A DNA stretch of 26,632 nt, taken from contig DCHZ01000021.1 in assembly GCA_002315385.1 (NCBI GenBank), positions 1 through 26,632 of the forward strand, in the 5' to 3' direction. Shown here piece after piece: positions 17,901-24,609 of the stretch (the first letter of the stretch is position 1; each line of letters begins with the position of its first letter). This stretch comes from Firmicutes bacterium UBA1739 (GTDB taxonomy: Bacteria > Bacillota > Clostridia > Peptostreptococcales > Anaerovoracaceae). A model generated the notes under the pieces. The model was not told the DNA's origin. It saw only the letters and a list, made by a program, of their open reading frames with translations, and ran no database searches. The position numbers and the translations under genes are program-made.

Positions 17901-19345
17901 TTTTCACCGTCCTCAGCACTCCATTTTCTTTCAACGTCATCATCAAAGGTTATTGAATTATCAACAGCCTCAATGTCTGCAGAATTGCCGCCTTTATTCC
18001 TTATAGAATATTTGTCCACCGTTATCGAAGCAATAGGTGCTTTATCCGGAAATACTGTGAACTTTCCGCTTACGTTATCTGTTCTTCCGGCTTCATCTTC
18101 AACAGATACGGTGTATGAAAACACCTCTTCCTCTGTATTTTTTGTAAGAAACTCCAGCAGCAGCTTCGAATAATATTCACTGCTGTCCGACTGTATAATC
18201 GGTCGTGTCTTTATCTTATCTGAAATACTGCCTGTATTGTCCGATTTCACTTCCGGATATTCAAGATGTACCGCATTCTTTCCCTGACCGTCTTTAATTT
18301 CTATCCTGAGTTTTTTCAGCTTTGATTCCGGCTGCAGGGCGGTGCTTATTTTCAACACCTGTTTTCTGTTTTCTTTTTGAATACCGCTCAATTGAACACT
18401 TACCTTCGGCACCGGAAGGATTCTGATTCTGCCGGTACAGGAAGCAGACTTTCCGCCGTTTATTTTTGCGGTCACTCTGACAGTGTAGTCTCCTGTTTCC
18501 GAAAATACAGCATACTTATCTGTATAATATGCCGTGCTTTGTCTGTCTGCATTATAAAATGATACGGCTCCGGGTCCGCTCTCCTTTCTGAAGCTGTTTT
18601 TTCCCAGACCTGATTTATAAAATCTGTAGGCTGTAAATGTATCAGTATTGTTTGAAAACACCGATAAATCCTGAATAAGAATTCGATGCCCCACATAACC
18701 TTCCCCCGGCATCAGCATATCCGCTTCAACATCATATTCATCAGCGTAGTTTTCCTCATCACTTTCGTTATCTGCTTCTCCGTCTTCTCCGCCATCCGGA
18801 AATTCAGTTTCGTTTCCGGTTTCTTCACCGGTTTCACTTTCATCAGCTCCGCCGGATTCAGCCTTTTCATATACCACTCTAATGCGAACCGGAATATAGT
18901 ATCTGTATCCTTCTACAGATTCATTCTGCCAGTCATACTGCTTAATGTCCACCGGAGCAGCATTTGCATTTAACGATGTGCTAACCGTATAGCGGACACT
19001 CCTGCTGTTATAAGAAACACTGCTTACCGATGCACTCTTTACAGCCATATTGTACCATTTATGACTGCTGTCTACTTTCAGAAATTCAACCTTCACATCC
19101 TTCAGCTTCTTCGAAGTATCAAAGGATATTACGGTTTCATAATCAAACTTCACAGAAGAACCGGGAGAACCTGTATACTGCCACTTTCCGTTGCTGTGTT
19201 TCCATATATCATAGGTAATTATCTCTTCATAACACACCTCTTCTTCTTCGACAGCCGCATATGAACAAATCACAGCATTGCTGCCGAAAAAAATATCAGC
19301 AATACAAAGCACAAATACAGCTGCAAATAGTATTGTACGTTTCAA
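14930..19345 (-). CDS. Giant secreted protein with probable beta-propeller, last gene of the Tad-like cluster
   Basis: This 1471-aa protein starts with a signal peptide (residues 1-31). In order it has a beta-rich N-terminal region (35-160), a Glu/Asp-rich linker (162-210), Ig/PKD-like segments (about 215-600), and a likely PQQ-type propeller (about 670-970, with GGELLWSRAFGS and repeats such as LYISNGDKTLVFDKTDGTTV). After a segment resembling a Rossmann-like strand set (KAVFIFTDDSFFNG, 1042-1055), further Ig-like regions lead to a conserved-looking C-terminus (NHTEKWEENRKKYN; FWSEERFIL). There is no LPXTG, SLH or membrane anchor. The start is a TTG preceded by AAGGATGG, 13 nt after the SLH gene's stop. 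Position suggests a surface adhesin, pilus tip or pilus-dependent exported protein; that is inference. No family name can be assigned with confidence. Confidence 0.7.
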   Translation of the reverse strand: MKRTILFAAVFVLCIADIFFGSNAVICSYAAVEEEEVCYEEIITYDIWKHSNGKWQYTGSPGSSVKFDYETVISFDTSKKLKDVKVEFLKVDSSHKWYNMAVKSASVSSVSYNSRSVRYTVSTSLNANAAPVDIKQYDWQNESVEGYRYYIPVRIRVVYEKAESGGADESETGEETGNETEFPDGGEDGEADNESDEENYADEYDVEADMLMPGEGYVGHRILIQDLSVFSNNTDTFTAYRFYKSGLGKNSFRKESGPGAVSFYNADRQSTAYYTDKYAVFSETGDYTVRVTAKINGGKSASCTGRIRILPVPKVSVQLSGIQKENRKQVLKISTALQPESKLKKLRIEIKDGQGKNAVHLEYPEVKSDNTGSISDKIKTRPIIQSDSSEYYSKLLLEFLTKNTEEEVFSYTVSVEDEAGRTDNVSGKFTVFPDKAPIASITVDKYSIRNKGGNSADIEAVDNSITFDDDVERKWSAEDGENPGREIVFRDNSLGTGKSVIAGCSGVGKVRLKLEIKDIIPEEQTLKEYLSEEDYKSAAAEAETEIINIAPFVTLSAKEEQKAEIMVIASDNKRADAEEFIKNAKIKLGEKGIDVETELHVTGNCSKDGSTVSKVSKIETPFNYYAQWTPFEDKNFTADSSRMYKIGADFGTPAGGVYKNEPMPAEPYSINAYSVSGGELLWSRAFGSNQIDLMKSFELSQDDREKNLYISNGDKTLVFDKTDGTTVGSISADIRGSIFIRNSIVYSFSDKGIIRADLGTGNVSVISGATVCGSAEIVSGIINFAVNNGTVLRRGYFNPANETVEYETVEGSSSEYDLAEFDIFGNMAVVQRRDGKARYVHLYDNQNKPVISVYSDSCGNDYYVSKDENGKFSHAVFIKNYTSTTNSGSTKYITKIKCESLWGYGEASAKLTSSSDYKTDDRILYMFSRDGKAYMVTGAEYWYVYNLGTGNNYSKAYSFVFDTEAGSVTASRGTDNGFFNMGSDVEYGMMSEDCVVTQFTVGDPAQNGIKGSKNSFAAINRDAETVITEKYRKYLSKSINPKAVFIFTDDSFFNGSEGSIENSALSILAGQEGVSIFDTGGGEKAAACLNSFVKAIGNASDNKEEKRFFKKGQTVKIAGIYSDYENDPSKKSCYLYYHYPYNDGENPDVNCITDENFNIVKNIRNEELSEPVTVFYQDGMYKVVHWQYDSTGNESYDKKSNIAEMVFYIRGTASVPLIKTISTVPAAPKEKESLSVKIFCDDEDKDTLSLNTKIYCDEVLIKESNDTGINADANGNYPAVTVKISDSAKAGKYRVISKVSDGTGTSAKESVFTIVSDYRISGAVNHTEKWEENRKKYNKTLFLNEYNTDSSFSRYCLLTKPRKRGKNVFWSEERFILRSAVSGEPVRVTAAIKGTSFAVDLKNSGKKDSEGNKVYSGELWNSAIKGKWGVLKPAQVTFVFTAYYSGGASKTDEATIIIDDTDSYWRVHKTY

Positions 19346-19358
19346 TTTAATCCCATCC

Positions 19359-20333
19359 TTATATTTCTATATCTCTGTAGTAGAATACTTCGTCAATGTA
19401 TAATCCGAAACTCAGGCCTATTTGAGAACCGGCTTTTATTTTCCCGTCACTTTTAAAAACATACACATAGTAATCCCCCTCTTTCCAGTATTCTCCTTCC
19501 GGATTAACTACCGGATTAGTTCTGTAATCGTCAATAAATAATGAAATATCCTGAATTTTTTTTGAATATACTCCTATACATCCGCTTTTTTCGGCATATA
19601 CTATTTTATCTATTCCGTTGAACCCTATATCTGCACTGTACTTTTCAATTTCATATGCGGAATTTCCGCTTCCTATGGTTTTCTTTTCTATGAAATCCGC
19701 AGCAGAATCTTTTTCACCGGCTCCGCTTTCTGTTTTATTCATCATTCTGTAAACTGCCGCCGCAGCTTCCGCCCTGGTCAGACCCTCTTCAGGTTTAAAG
19801 CTTCTGTCCGGATATCCATTAAGTATTTCCATGGAGCATACCTTTTTTATTTCACGGACATATTCCGTATTACCGTCAATATCGATAAAACCGGCCTCTG
19901 TTTTGGCTTCCTTTATCTCATCGGGGCTCAGACAGTTGTAAATAATGCAGGCCATCAGCCCTCTGCTGATTACATCATCCAGCTCCCGATAACTCATATC
20001 CTTTTCTTTTACTATTCCTGTTTTGATTGAATCTCTGTAATAATTCTCCGCCCAATGCGTACCCGCCGGCTGTTCAGCAGTATTACCGGTGGATGCCACA
20101 TACACCATCTTCAGAAACTCGGCACAAGTCACTTTTTTCTGTGGCTTAAAGCTCCCGTCAGAGAATCCCGCCAGAATACCTTTATTGCTCATCTCTTCAA
20201 CATACCGGTATGCCCAATGTGTATCCGGCAGATCATAATACGTACCATATGCATAACTGAACTGAAACATAATTATTATTAATACTGTCGTTATTACAGC
20301 ACAGCCCGTTTTTTTCATTAAGCTTTTTTTCAT
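19359..20333 (-). CDS. SLH-domain surface protein
   Basis: This 324-aa protein has a signal peptide (to about residue 29) and three S-layer homology modules: 32-75 (DLPDTHWAYRYVEEMSNKGI ... FSDGSFKPQKKVTCAEF), a degenerate one at 90-135 (THWAENYYRDSIKTG), and 149-196 (FIDIDGNTEY ... GYPDRSFKPEEGLTRAEA). SLH modules bind pyruvylated secondary wall polymers, so the protein should attach non-covalently to the wall. The C-terminal ~120 residues are beta-rich and unknown. It sits between the pseudopilins and the 1471-aa protein. It may therefore anchor that protein or the pilus at the wall, which is inferred from context. The ribosome site is a run of seven G bases 5 nt before the ATG. Confidence 0.88.
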   Translation of the reverse strand: MKKSLMKKTGCAVITTVLIIIMFQFSYAYGTYYDLPDTHWAYRYVEEMSNKGILAGFSDGSFKPQKKVTCAEFLKMVYVASTGNTAEQPAGTHWAENYYRDSIKTGIVKEKDMSYRELDDVISRGLMACIIYNCLSPDEIKEAKTEAGFIDIDGNTEYVREIKKVCSMEILNGYPDRSFKPEEGLTRAEAAAAVYRMMNKTESGAGEKDSAADFIEKKTIGSGNSAYEIEKYSADIGFNGIDKIVYAEKSGCIGVYSKKIQDISLFIDDYRTNPVVNPEGEYWKEGDYYVYVFKSDGKIKAGSQIGLSFGLYIDEVFYYRDIEI

Positions 20334-20338
20334 TAAGT

Positions 20339-20345
20339 CCCCCCC
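20339..20345 (-). promoter_or_regulatory. G7 tract acting as ribosome site of the SLH gene
   Basis: On the minus strand GGGGGGGACTTA precedes ATG. The seven Gs end 5 nt before the start and are the only candidate for pairing with the 16S rRNA tail. A better-looking GGAG lies another few bases upstream, at poor spacing. Confidence 0.55.
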
Positions 20346-20413
20346 ATTTCTCCGAAAACCTCCGGCACAGTATTGTAATTTCTGATTTCGGATATATTAA
20401 ATCACCCGATTTT

Positions 20414-20428
20414 CCGGAATTATTCCGG
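20414..20428 (-). other. Hairpin between pseudopilin and SLH genes
   Basis: CCGGAA and TTCCGG form a perfect 6-bp stem with a 3-nt loop, 10 nt after the stop at 20439. On the minus strand it is followed by AAAATCGG, not a T run, so it is unlikely to stop transcription fully. It could mark an mRNA processing or attenuation point in the 105-nt gap. Confidence 0.45.
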
Positions 20429-20438
20429 CAGCGAAATG

Positions 20439-20843
20439 CTAATATCCTTTATTTTCGTAGCAGGCTGCCCGGGTTATTTTTTTCTTTTCCAGAAAAGACA
20501 ACCTGAATCTGTCCTTTCCTCCTGCAGTAATTATCACCTCTATGGCAGGGCACCCCGTTCCTCCGTCATCAAGGTAACTGATTTCATAACTGACATCATC
20601 CTTTTCATTAAAACTGTTATCAATAATATATCTGACATACTTTTCACATTCTTCTCTGTTAAATACATAATATCCTTCTGACAAAGCCTCTTCGTCGTAA
20701 AACAAAGAGGCTCCGCCGGCTGCTTCCTCAGCAGTATTTTTTATATATGTATTCTCTCTTATATACCGGTTCATATCGTTCTGGTATATAAAAAACATAG
20801 AATTCAGCATAGTCAGTGCGAAAAATACGATTAATACCTTCAT
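20439..20843 (-). CDS. TadE-like pseudopilin (second of two)
   Basis: This 134-aa protein has one N-terminal hydrophobic helix (MKVLIVFFALTMLNSMFF) and a soluble C-terminal domain. The region after the helix (YIRENTYIKNTAEEAAGGA) resembles minor pilins of the TadE/TadF kind, which begin with a long helix that continues out of the membrane. No positively charged leader with Gly before the helix is present. Its ATG overlaps the stop of the preceding gene by 4 nt (ATGA), showing translational coupling. The N-terminus matches the motif shared by the three genes before it. Role: probably a minor pilin in the Tad-like apparatus. Confidence 0.65.
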   Translation of the reverse strand: MKVLIVFFALTMLNSMFFIYQNDMNRYIRENTYIKNTAEEAAGGASLFYDEEALSEGYYVFNREECEKYVRYIIDNSFNEKDDVSYEISYLDDGGTGCPAIEVIITAGGKDRFRLSFLEKKKITRAACYENKGY

Positions 20844-21253
20844 GGTTTTAATAATTCACTGGCTGTATTTCCTTCTATGGTATACAGACCCCTATTCTCC
20901 TTCCCGTCTATTCCGAAAAAACCCGAACCTGCTGTAATCCGGTTTATCGGTACACTTACCTTATAATAAATCAATTCTCTTTCATCAAATTCATTTACTC
21001 TGTACTTCGGAACCGTATCGGTTTCAAAAACTATTTCGTCCTCATTTACTTCAAAGGCTCGTGCGATTCGGGTTTTAAGGCCGGAAATATTTCCGGGAGT
21101 AAAATAACCGTCCTGCTTTGCCTGTTCCTTTGATTCATAAACAATGTTTTGCAGAAGAGAAATGTTATAATGATTTTTCTGTTCAACGGAATACTGCAGA
21201 ACAAACAGCATCATTAGCGGCAGTATTGCCATCAGAACTATAAGTTGTTTCAA
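20840..21253 (-). CDS. TadE-like pseudopilin (first of two)
   Basis: This 137-aa protein opens with MKQLIVLMAILPLMMLFVLQ, a single membrane helix, followed by an amphipathic stretch (LLQNIVYESKEQAKQDGYF) and a beta-rich domain. It fits a minor pilin of TadE/TadF type by layout and neighbours, but similarity is weak. The start is TTG with GGAGG 5 nt upstream. The first seven residues are identical to those of the 48-aa protein just upstream, suggesting common ancestry of the membrane part. There is no classical prepilin cleavage site. Confidence 0.6.
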   Translation of the reverse strand: MKQLIVLMAILPLMMLFVLQYSVEQKNHYNISLLQNIVYESKEQAKQDGYFTPGNISGLKTRIARAFEVNEDEIVFETDTVPKYRVNEFDERELIYYKVSVPINRITAGSGFFGIDGKENRGLYTIEGNTASELLKP

Positions 21254-21262
21254 AGGAACCTC

Positions 21263-21409
21263 CTATGGATAAGTCGATTGTGTTTCAATCTGATTTTTCC
21301 AGAGTGATTTCATGCTGCTGTACACACTGTTCCCATCATCTTTCATCAGAAAACCATATATTGAAACACCCAGAATAACCATTGCAAACAGCACAATCAG
21401 CTGTTTCAT
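21263..21409 (-). CDS. 48-aa pilin-like small membrane protein
   Basis: The minus-strand reading frame from the ATG at 21409 to TAG encodes 48 residues: MKQLIVLFAMVILGVSIYGF, then a short polar tail starting LMKDDGNSVYSSMK. It has one N-terminal helix and a short soluble end, the size of a Flp pilin. About 13 of the first 20 residues equal those of the 51-aa protein encoded 3 nt upstream, so the two are paralogues. It has no strong ribosome site and probably depends on coupling to that gene. The Flp signature (Gly, then Glu-Tyr five or six residues on) is absent. Either protein could be the structural pilin; inferred from size, position and repetition. Confidence 0.6.
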   Translation of the reverse strand: MKQLIVLFAMVILGVSIYGFLMKDDGNSVYSSMKSLWKNQIETQSTYP

Positions 21410-21412
21410 GCT

Positions 21413-21568
21413 TTAGTTAATACCCGCTTTCGGATCGGTAATCATATTCTCCACATTGGTTGTGATCCCGTCAGTTATGCTTTCCGCAGTATCATCAAGA
21501 TTGACAACAAATGCGGCAATTGCCACTCCCAGAATTACGGTTGCAAAAATTACTATTACCTCTTTCAT
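21413..21568 (-). CDS. 51-aa pilin-like small membrane protein
   Basis: The minus-strand frame from the ATG at 21568 to TAA encodes 51 residues: MKEVIVIFATVILGVAIAAF, then VVNLDDTAESITDGITTNVE and a short end. GGAGG lies 6 nt before the ATG and is embedded in the stop region of the TadC-like gene. That strong site is what makes this short frame convincing. The protein is one helix with an acidic tail. It occupies the place of a Flp major pilin in a Tad cluster but lacks the basic leader, the Gly at the cleavage point and the Glu-Tyr pair. It is a paralogue of the next gene (48 aa). Confidence 0.65.
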   Translation of the reverse strand: MKEVIVIFATVILGVAIAAFVVNLDDTAESITDGITTNVENMITDPKAGIN

Positions 21569-21578
21569 TCAATACCTC

Positions 21579-22220
21579 CTAAAATAATAACTGTTGAAAT
21601 AACTCTTTTTGTTCAGCATAATAGCTGATGTAGATAAAGTTTACAAATATTACCATTACGTTTGCCAATACAGGAATATAAATCAGATCACTGATTGTTT
21701 CATTTTTCTTTTTTTCCCGGGTGATGGCTTCTTCCTTCAGACGCTTTCTCAGCATCGAAACATTTTCCCTGAGCTCTGACGGAGCAATGCTGTCCATGCG
21801 TATCAGTATGTTCGCATACTCTCTTGTAGCAGCAGTTCCTGCCTCCGCCTCAAATGCATTTACCGCTGCTTCTTTCTGATTCAGACGAACATAATACATC
21901 ATGGATTCAAAGGGTTTTCTCAATACCGAAGAATAAGCCGCAATCTGTTCGATAATGTAAGCCGCTCCTTTCGGAGATTCCTTCTGAAGAATTATAATAT
22001 TCTCCAGAAGAGCTGCGGACTGATATATTTCCTTTTCCACTGCAGCCTTTTTCTTTCTGCTTCTGAAAGCTTCCGCCTTCACGTTTATTGTTTTTCGACA
22101 CCGGGCTTCTGTATTTCTGATGCTTTCATCCGCTATTCTGCGAATATTATCTATTCCGGATGTAAGAATAATAATACTTCCCGCACAGAAAACAATCCAC
22201 GAAATGCTTCCGATAATCAT
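21579..22220 (-). CDS. TadC-like pilus platform protein, small
   Basis: This 213-aa protein has membrane segments at each end (about 3-22 and 178-202) around a helical cytoplasmic part (LLENIIILQKESPKGAAYII ... YANILIRMDSIAPSELRENV). That layout fits a reduced T2SSF-type domain as in TadC. Usual TadC proteins are near 300 aa with more membrane segments, so this one is short. It follows the TadB-like gene with a 15-nt gap, AGGAAGGA as ribosome site, and precedes the small pilin-like genes. That order supports the assignment more than sequence does. Role: inner-membrane platform working with the secretion ATPase. Confidence 0.6.
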   Translation of the reverse strand: MIIGSISWIVFCAGSIIILTSGIDNIRRIADESIRNTEARCRKTINVKAEAFRSRKKKAAVEKEIYQSAALLENIIILQKESPKGAAYIIEQIAAYSSVLRKPFESMMYYVRLNQKEAAVNAFEAEAGTAATREYANILIRMDSIAPSELRENVSMLRKRLKEEAITREKKKNETISDLIYIPVLANVMVIFVNFIYISYYAEQKELFQQLLF

Positions 22221-22235
22221 ACTTCACTTTCCTTC

Positions 22236-23174
22236 CTAAAAATCAAATTTTCCATTCTTTACAGTATTCAGTATCAGAACATTTACAATAAACAGGCCCG
22301 TAATAAGAAAAAATAATCCCGCGCCTACGGTGTCCGAAAACTGATTCCGCATCAACTTTCCGAAAGAGATATCCATCATACGAACTGACATTCCCAGCGA
22401 CATTAAATAAAAAACCGGTACAATAAACTTCACAAGACGAGAGCTTTCGGAATTTGCTCTTTTTTTCTCTTCATCCAGGACTCTGGCGGTCTTAAGCTGT
22501 TCCAGAATATCCTCCAAGGATTCTGTAACATCAAGGCCCTCATATGCTGCCGCAAAAATACACTGACTGAGCATATAACTCCAGTTTGTTCCTATTCCAA
22601 AGGCAAATTCCGAGACCGCTTTTCTTAAATATTCCTCATTTTTAGTATTTCGTATTGTCATAAGCAGTTTAAACAAAAGCCCGGCAGTCACAGTGCAGTT
22701 TTCATTTTTCTCTTTAATAATCACTTCTACTGCCGCAAAAATATTCTTATGATTCATTCGATATGCATTGAGAAGACCTGTAATCAGAGCATCTGCCTCC
22801 TTACTCCCGCGGTTTCTCAGATTTTCAAGTCTGAATTTCAGAAAAAGGAACGGAAGAAGAGCGGCAAAGCAGCCCGGAACAACTGATTTATAGGACAGGG
22901 CAGGTGCCATAAAGATAATAACAATAATAAATAGAACAAAAGACGCTAAAAACAAATGAACAGGTCTGATTTTTCTCTGAGGAAAAACAGCGGATAACAT
23001 ATACTCTGTATAGGTGTATATTTTTCCGTTTGAAAAACCGCTGTTCCCGGTTTTCTTTAACTGGTTGTGCCTGCGAATTCTTCTGACGGCCAGTTCAAAG
23101 CTTTCATAAAATATCAGTACCAATCCCGCAAGTATCATAATATATAATACAGGATTAATAATTGATTCAGGCAT
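22236..23174 (-). CDS. tadB: TadB-like pilus platform protein
   Basis: This 312-aa integral membrane protein has an N-terminal helix (9-24), a helix pair (72-90, 97-113), a helical cytoplasmic T2SSF-type domain (about 124-245, including EGLDVTESLEDILEQLKTA) and two C-terminal helices (247-263, 285-304). This is the TadB layout. The start is set at the ATG at 23174, preceded by GAGGCGGG at 9 nt. It overlaps the CpaF stop by 8 nt, so the genes are coupled. A longer frame from 23249 would lie inside the ATPase gene and add a charged, non-membrane extension. With the TadC-like protein it should form the membrane platform energised by CpaF. Confidence 0.8.
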   Translation of the reverse strand: MPESIINPVLYIMILAGLVLIFYESFELAVRRIRRHNQLKKTGNSGFSNGKIYTYTEYMLSAVFPQRKIRPVHLFLASFVLFIIVIIFMAPALSYKSVVPGCFAALLPFLFLKFRLENLRNRGSKEADALITGLLNAYRMNHKNIFAAVEVIIKEKNENCTVTAGLLFKLLMTIRNTKNEEYLRKAVSEFAFGIGTNWSYMLSQCIFAAAYEGLDVTESLEDILEQLKTARVLDEEKKRANSESSRLVKFIVPVFYLMSLGMSVRMMDISFGKLMRNQFSDTVGAGLFFLITGLFIVNVLILNTVKNGKFDF

Positions 23175-24555
23175 TTTTTCCCGCCTCACCTTCGGACAAG
23201 CTTTGAAGAACCGACTCAAAGCTTCTGAATGAAGCTTCATCCTCCTCATATCCTATAATTCTTTTATCCTCACCGATATGATAATAGAAGCTCCAGTCAT
23301 CTCTGTCGAAATTGTATTCGCAGATTTTGTAATATGCAATCTCCCCTTTCTCATCTTCGGGACATACTTCGTATATCGCCTTAAGACGTTTCTGACTTTT
23401 ATCCTGCAGCTGAATAAAGTGTAATATATATGAAAAACTTTTTGCTACCTTCTTCATTGTGGAGGATAACTCCACGTTATATGATCTGGCAATTTCCACC
23501 GCCACATCATAGCAGAAATCTCTCGGGTCCGAACAATGAAAAGTCATTTTCATTCTTCTGGAGCCCTTGTTTGCAATTCTTACCGCCATGTCTAATGCAA
23601 TACCGTCTCTCGCCTCGGCAAGAATAAAATAATCGGCATCAGATCTCAGCAGATTTTTTGATATTTTCATAAGTCTTTCATTATCTGCCACTATCTGTAT
23701 TATCGGAGAATCTTTCATAATCTGATGCAGCGGTATTTCCGGATCGGTTTCTATCAGCACACCTTCCAGCTCCGGGTTTTCATAGCTTTGCCAGGTGGAA
23801 AGAAATGTACTTTTTGCCGACCTTACCGCTCCCACAAAAGCTGTATTATAACCGACATTCACCATATTTTTAAACAGCTCAATTGCCTCATAGGGAATCG
23901 TATGCCGTCTTGCCTGTTCTTCAAAAGAATACTCCGGAACAATATATCTTCTGAAAACCACCGCATCCTGTGTCTTTTTTGTCAGGCTGTCGCTGTACAC
24001 AGTAATTCTTGTTCCGTCCAGAAGATACAGCTCATGAAAATCCTTATCCATTCTTTCTTCCGGAGTTCTCAGCATAATTGCCCTTACAAACTGTTCTCTT
24101 CTTTCACTGTTTATTCTCTGCTTCTTTAATACCATCTTCCCTTTTTCCATAAAATAAACTCTGTCCCCGATTATTTTTGCGGAGCTGCTTTGTGCATAAT
24201 CCGGATAAAACCATTCCGCCATGCCGGCCATTCCCCAGTTCTGATGATATACAGCTTCCGGAAGACTTCGATAATATGCGGGGAATCCCGTACCTTCCTG
24301 TGAAGTTTTCTTCAGATAATTCACTATCTTGTCGATAAAATAGGCTGTTTCTTTTTCGTAACCGATAATCGCCCTTTTCTGAATGTCCAGAATATATGAA
24401 TGATTCTCGTTGTCGTTGTCCCATTCTTTGTTGAAAGCATCATTTATTTCACTGCAAAGCCTAAGAAACCGCCTTTCTATCTCTGCCTCACTCAAAGTTT
24501 CATTTTCGGATTCCATATCCTTTCTGAGATAGTCCTCCAGATAAAATTTGCTCAT
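23167..24555 (-). CDS. cpaF: CpaF/TadA-type secretion ATPase
   Basis: This 462-aa cytoplasmic protein is the hexameric ATPase expected to drive pilin assembly. An N-terminal helical domain (about 50-220) precedes the RecA-like domain. The P-loop reads GAVRSAKST (242-250): Ala247 replaces the Gly that normally precedes the lysine, while Lys248 and Ser249 remain. The Asp box (LIETDPEIP, 267-275), a Walker B-like ILAEARDG (Glu314) and a His box TFHCSD (His340) follow in normal order. Usual forms are GEVRG and TLHA, so it is divergent in all motifs but retains the key residues. AAAGGAGG precedes the ATG by about 9 nt. It is followed by TadB with an 8-nt overlap. Confidence 0.88.
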   Translation of the reverse strand: MSKFYLEDYLRKDMESENETLSEAEIERRFLRLCSEINDAFNKEWDNDNENHSYILDIQKRAIIGYEKETAYFIDKIVNYLKKTSQEGTGFPAYYRSLPEAVYHQNWGMAGMAEWFYPDYAQSSSAKIIGDRVYFMEKGKMVLKKQRINSERREQFVRAIMLRTPEERMDKDFHELYLLDGTRITVYSDSLTKKTQDAVVFRRYIVPEYSFEEQARRHTIPYEAIELFKNMVNVGYNTAFVGAVRSAKSTFLSTWQSYENPELEGVLIETDPEIPLHQIMKDSPIIQIVADNERLMKISKNLLRSDADYFILAEARDGIALDMAVRIANKGSRRMKMTFHCSDPRDFCYDVAVEIARSYNVELSSTMKKVAKSFSYILHFIQLQDKSQKRLKAIYEVCPEDEKGEIAYYKICEYNFDRDDWSFYYHIGEDKRIIGYEEDEASFRSFESVLQSLSEGEAGKNA

Positions 24556-24609
24556 GATTAATTGCCTCCTTTCCTGATATGTCTTCTCCCTTATCTTAAA
24601 ACACCGGGT

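Noticed and set aside
17787..18173. A Ser/Leu-rich plus-strand frame within the 1471-aa gene
   Set aside because: Typical antisense shadow; the minus-strand frame is continuous through it and has coherent domains.
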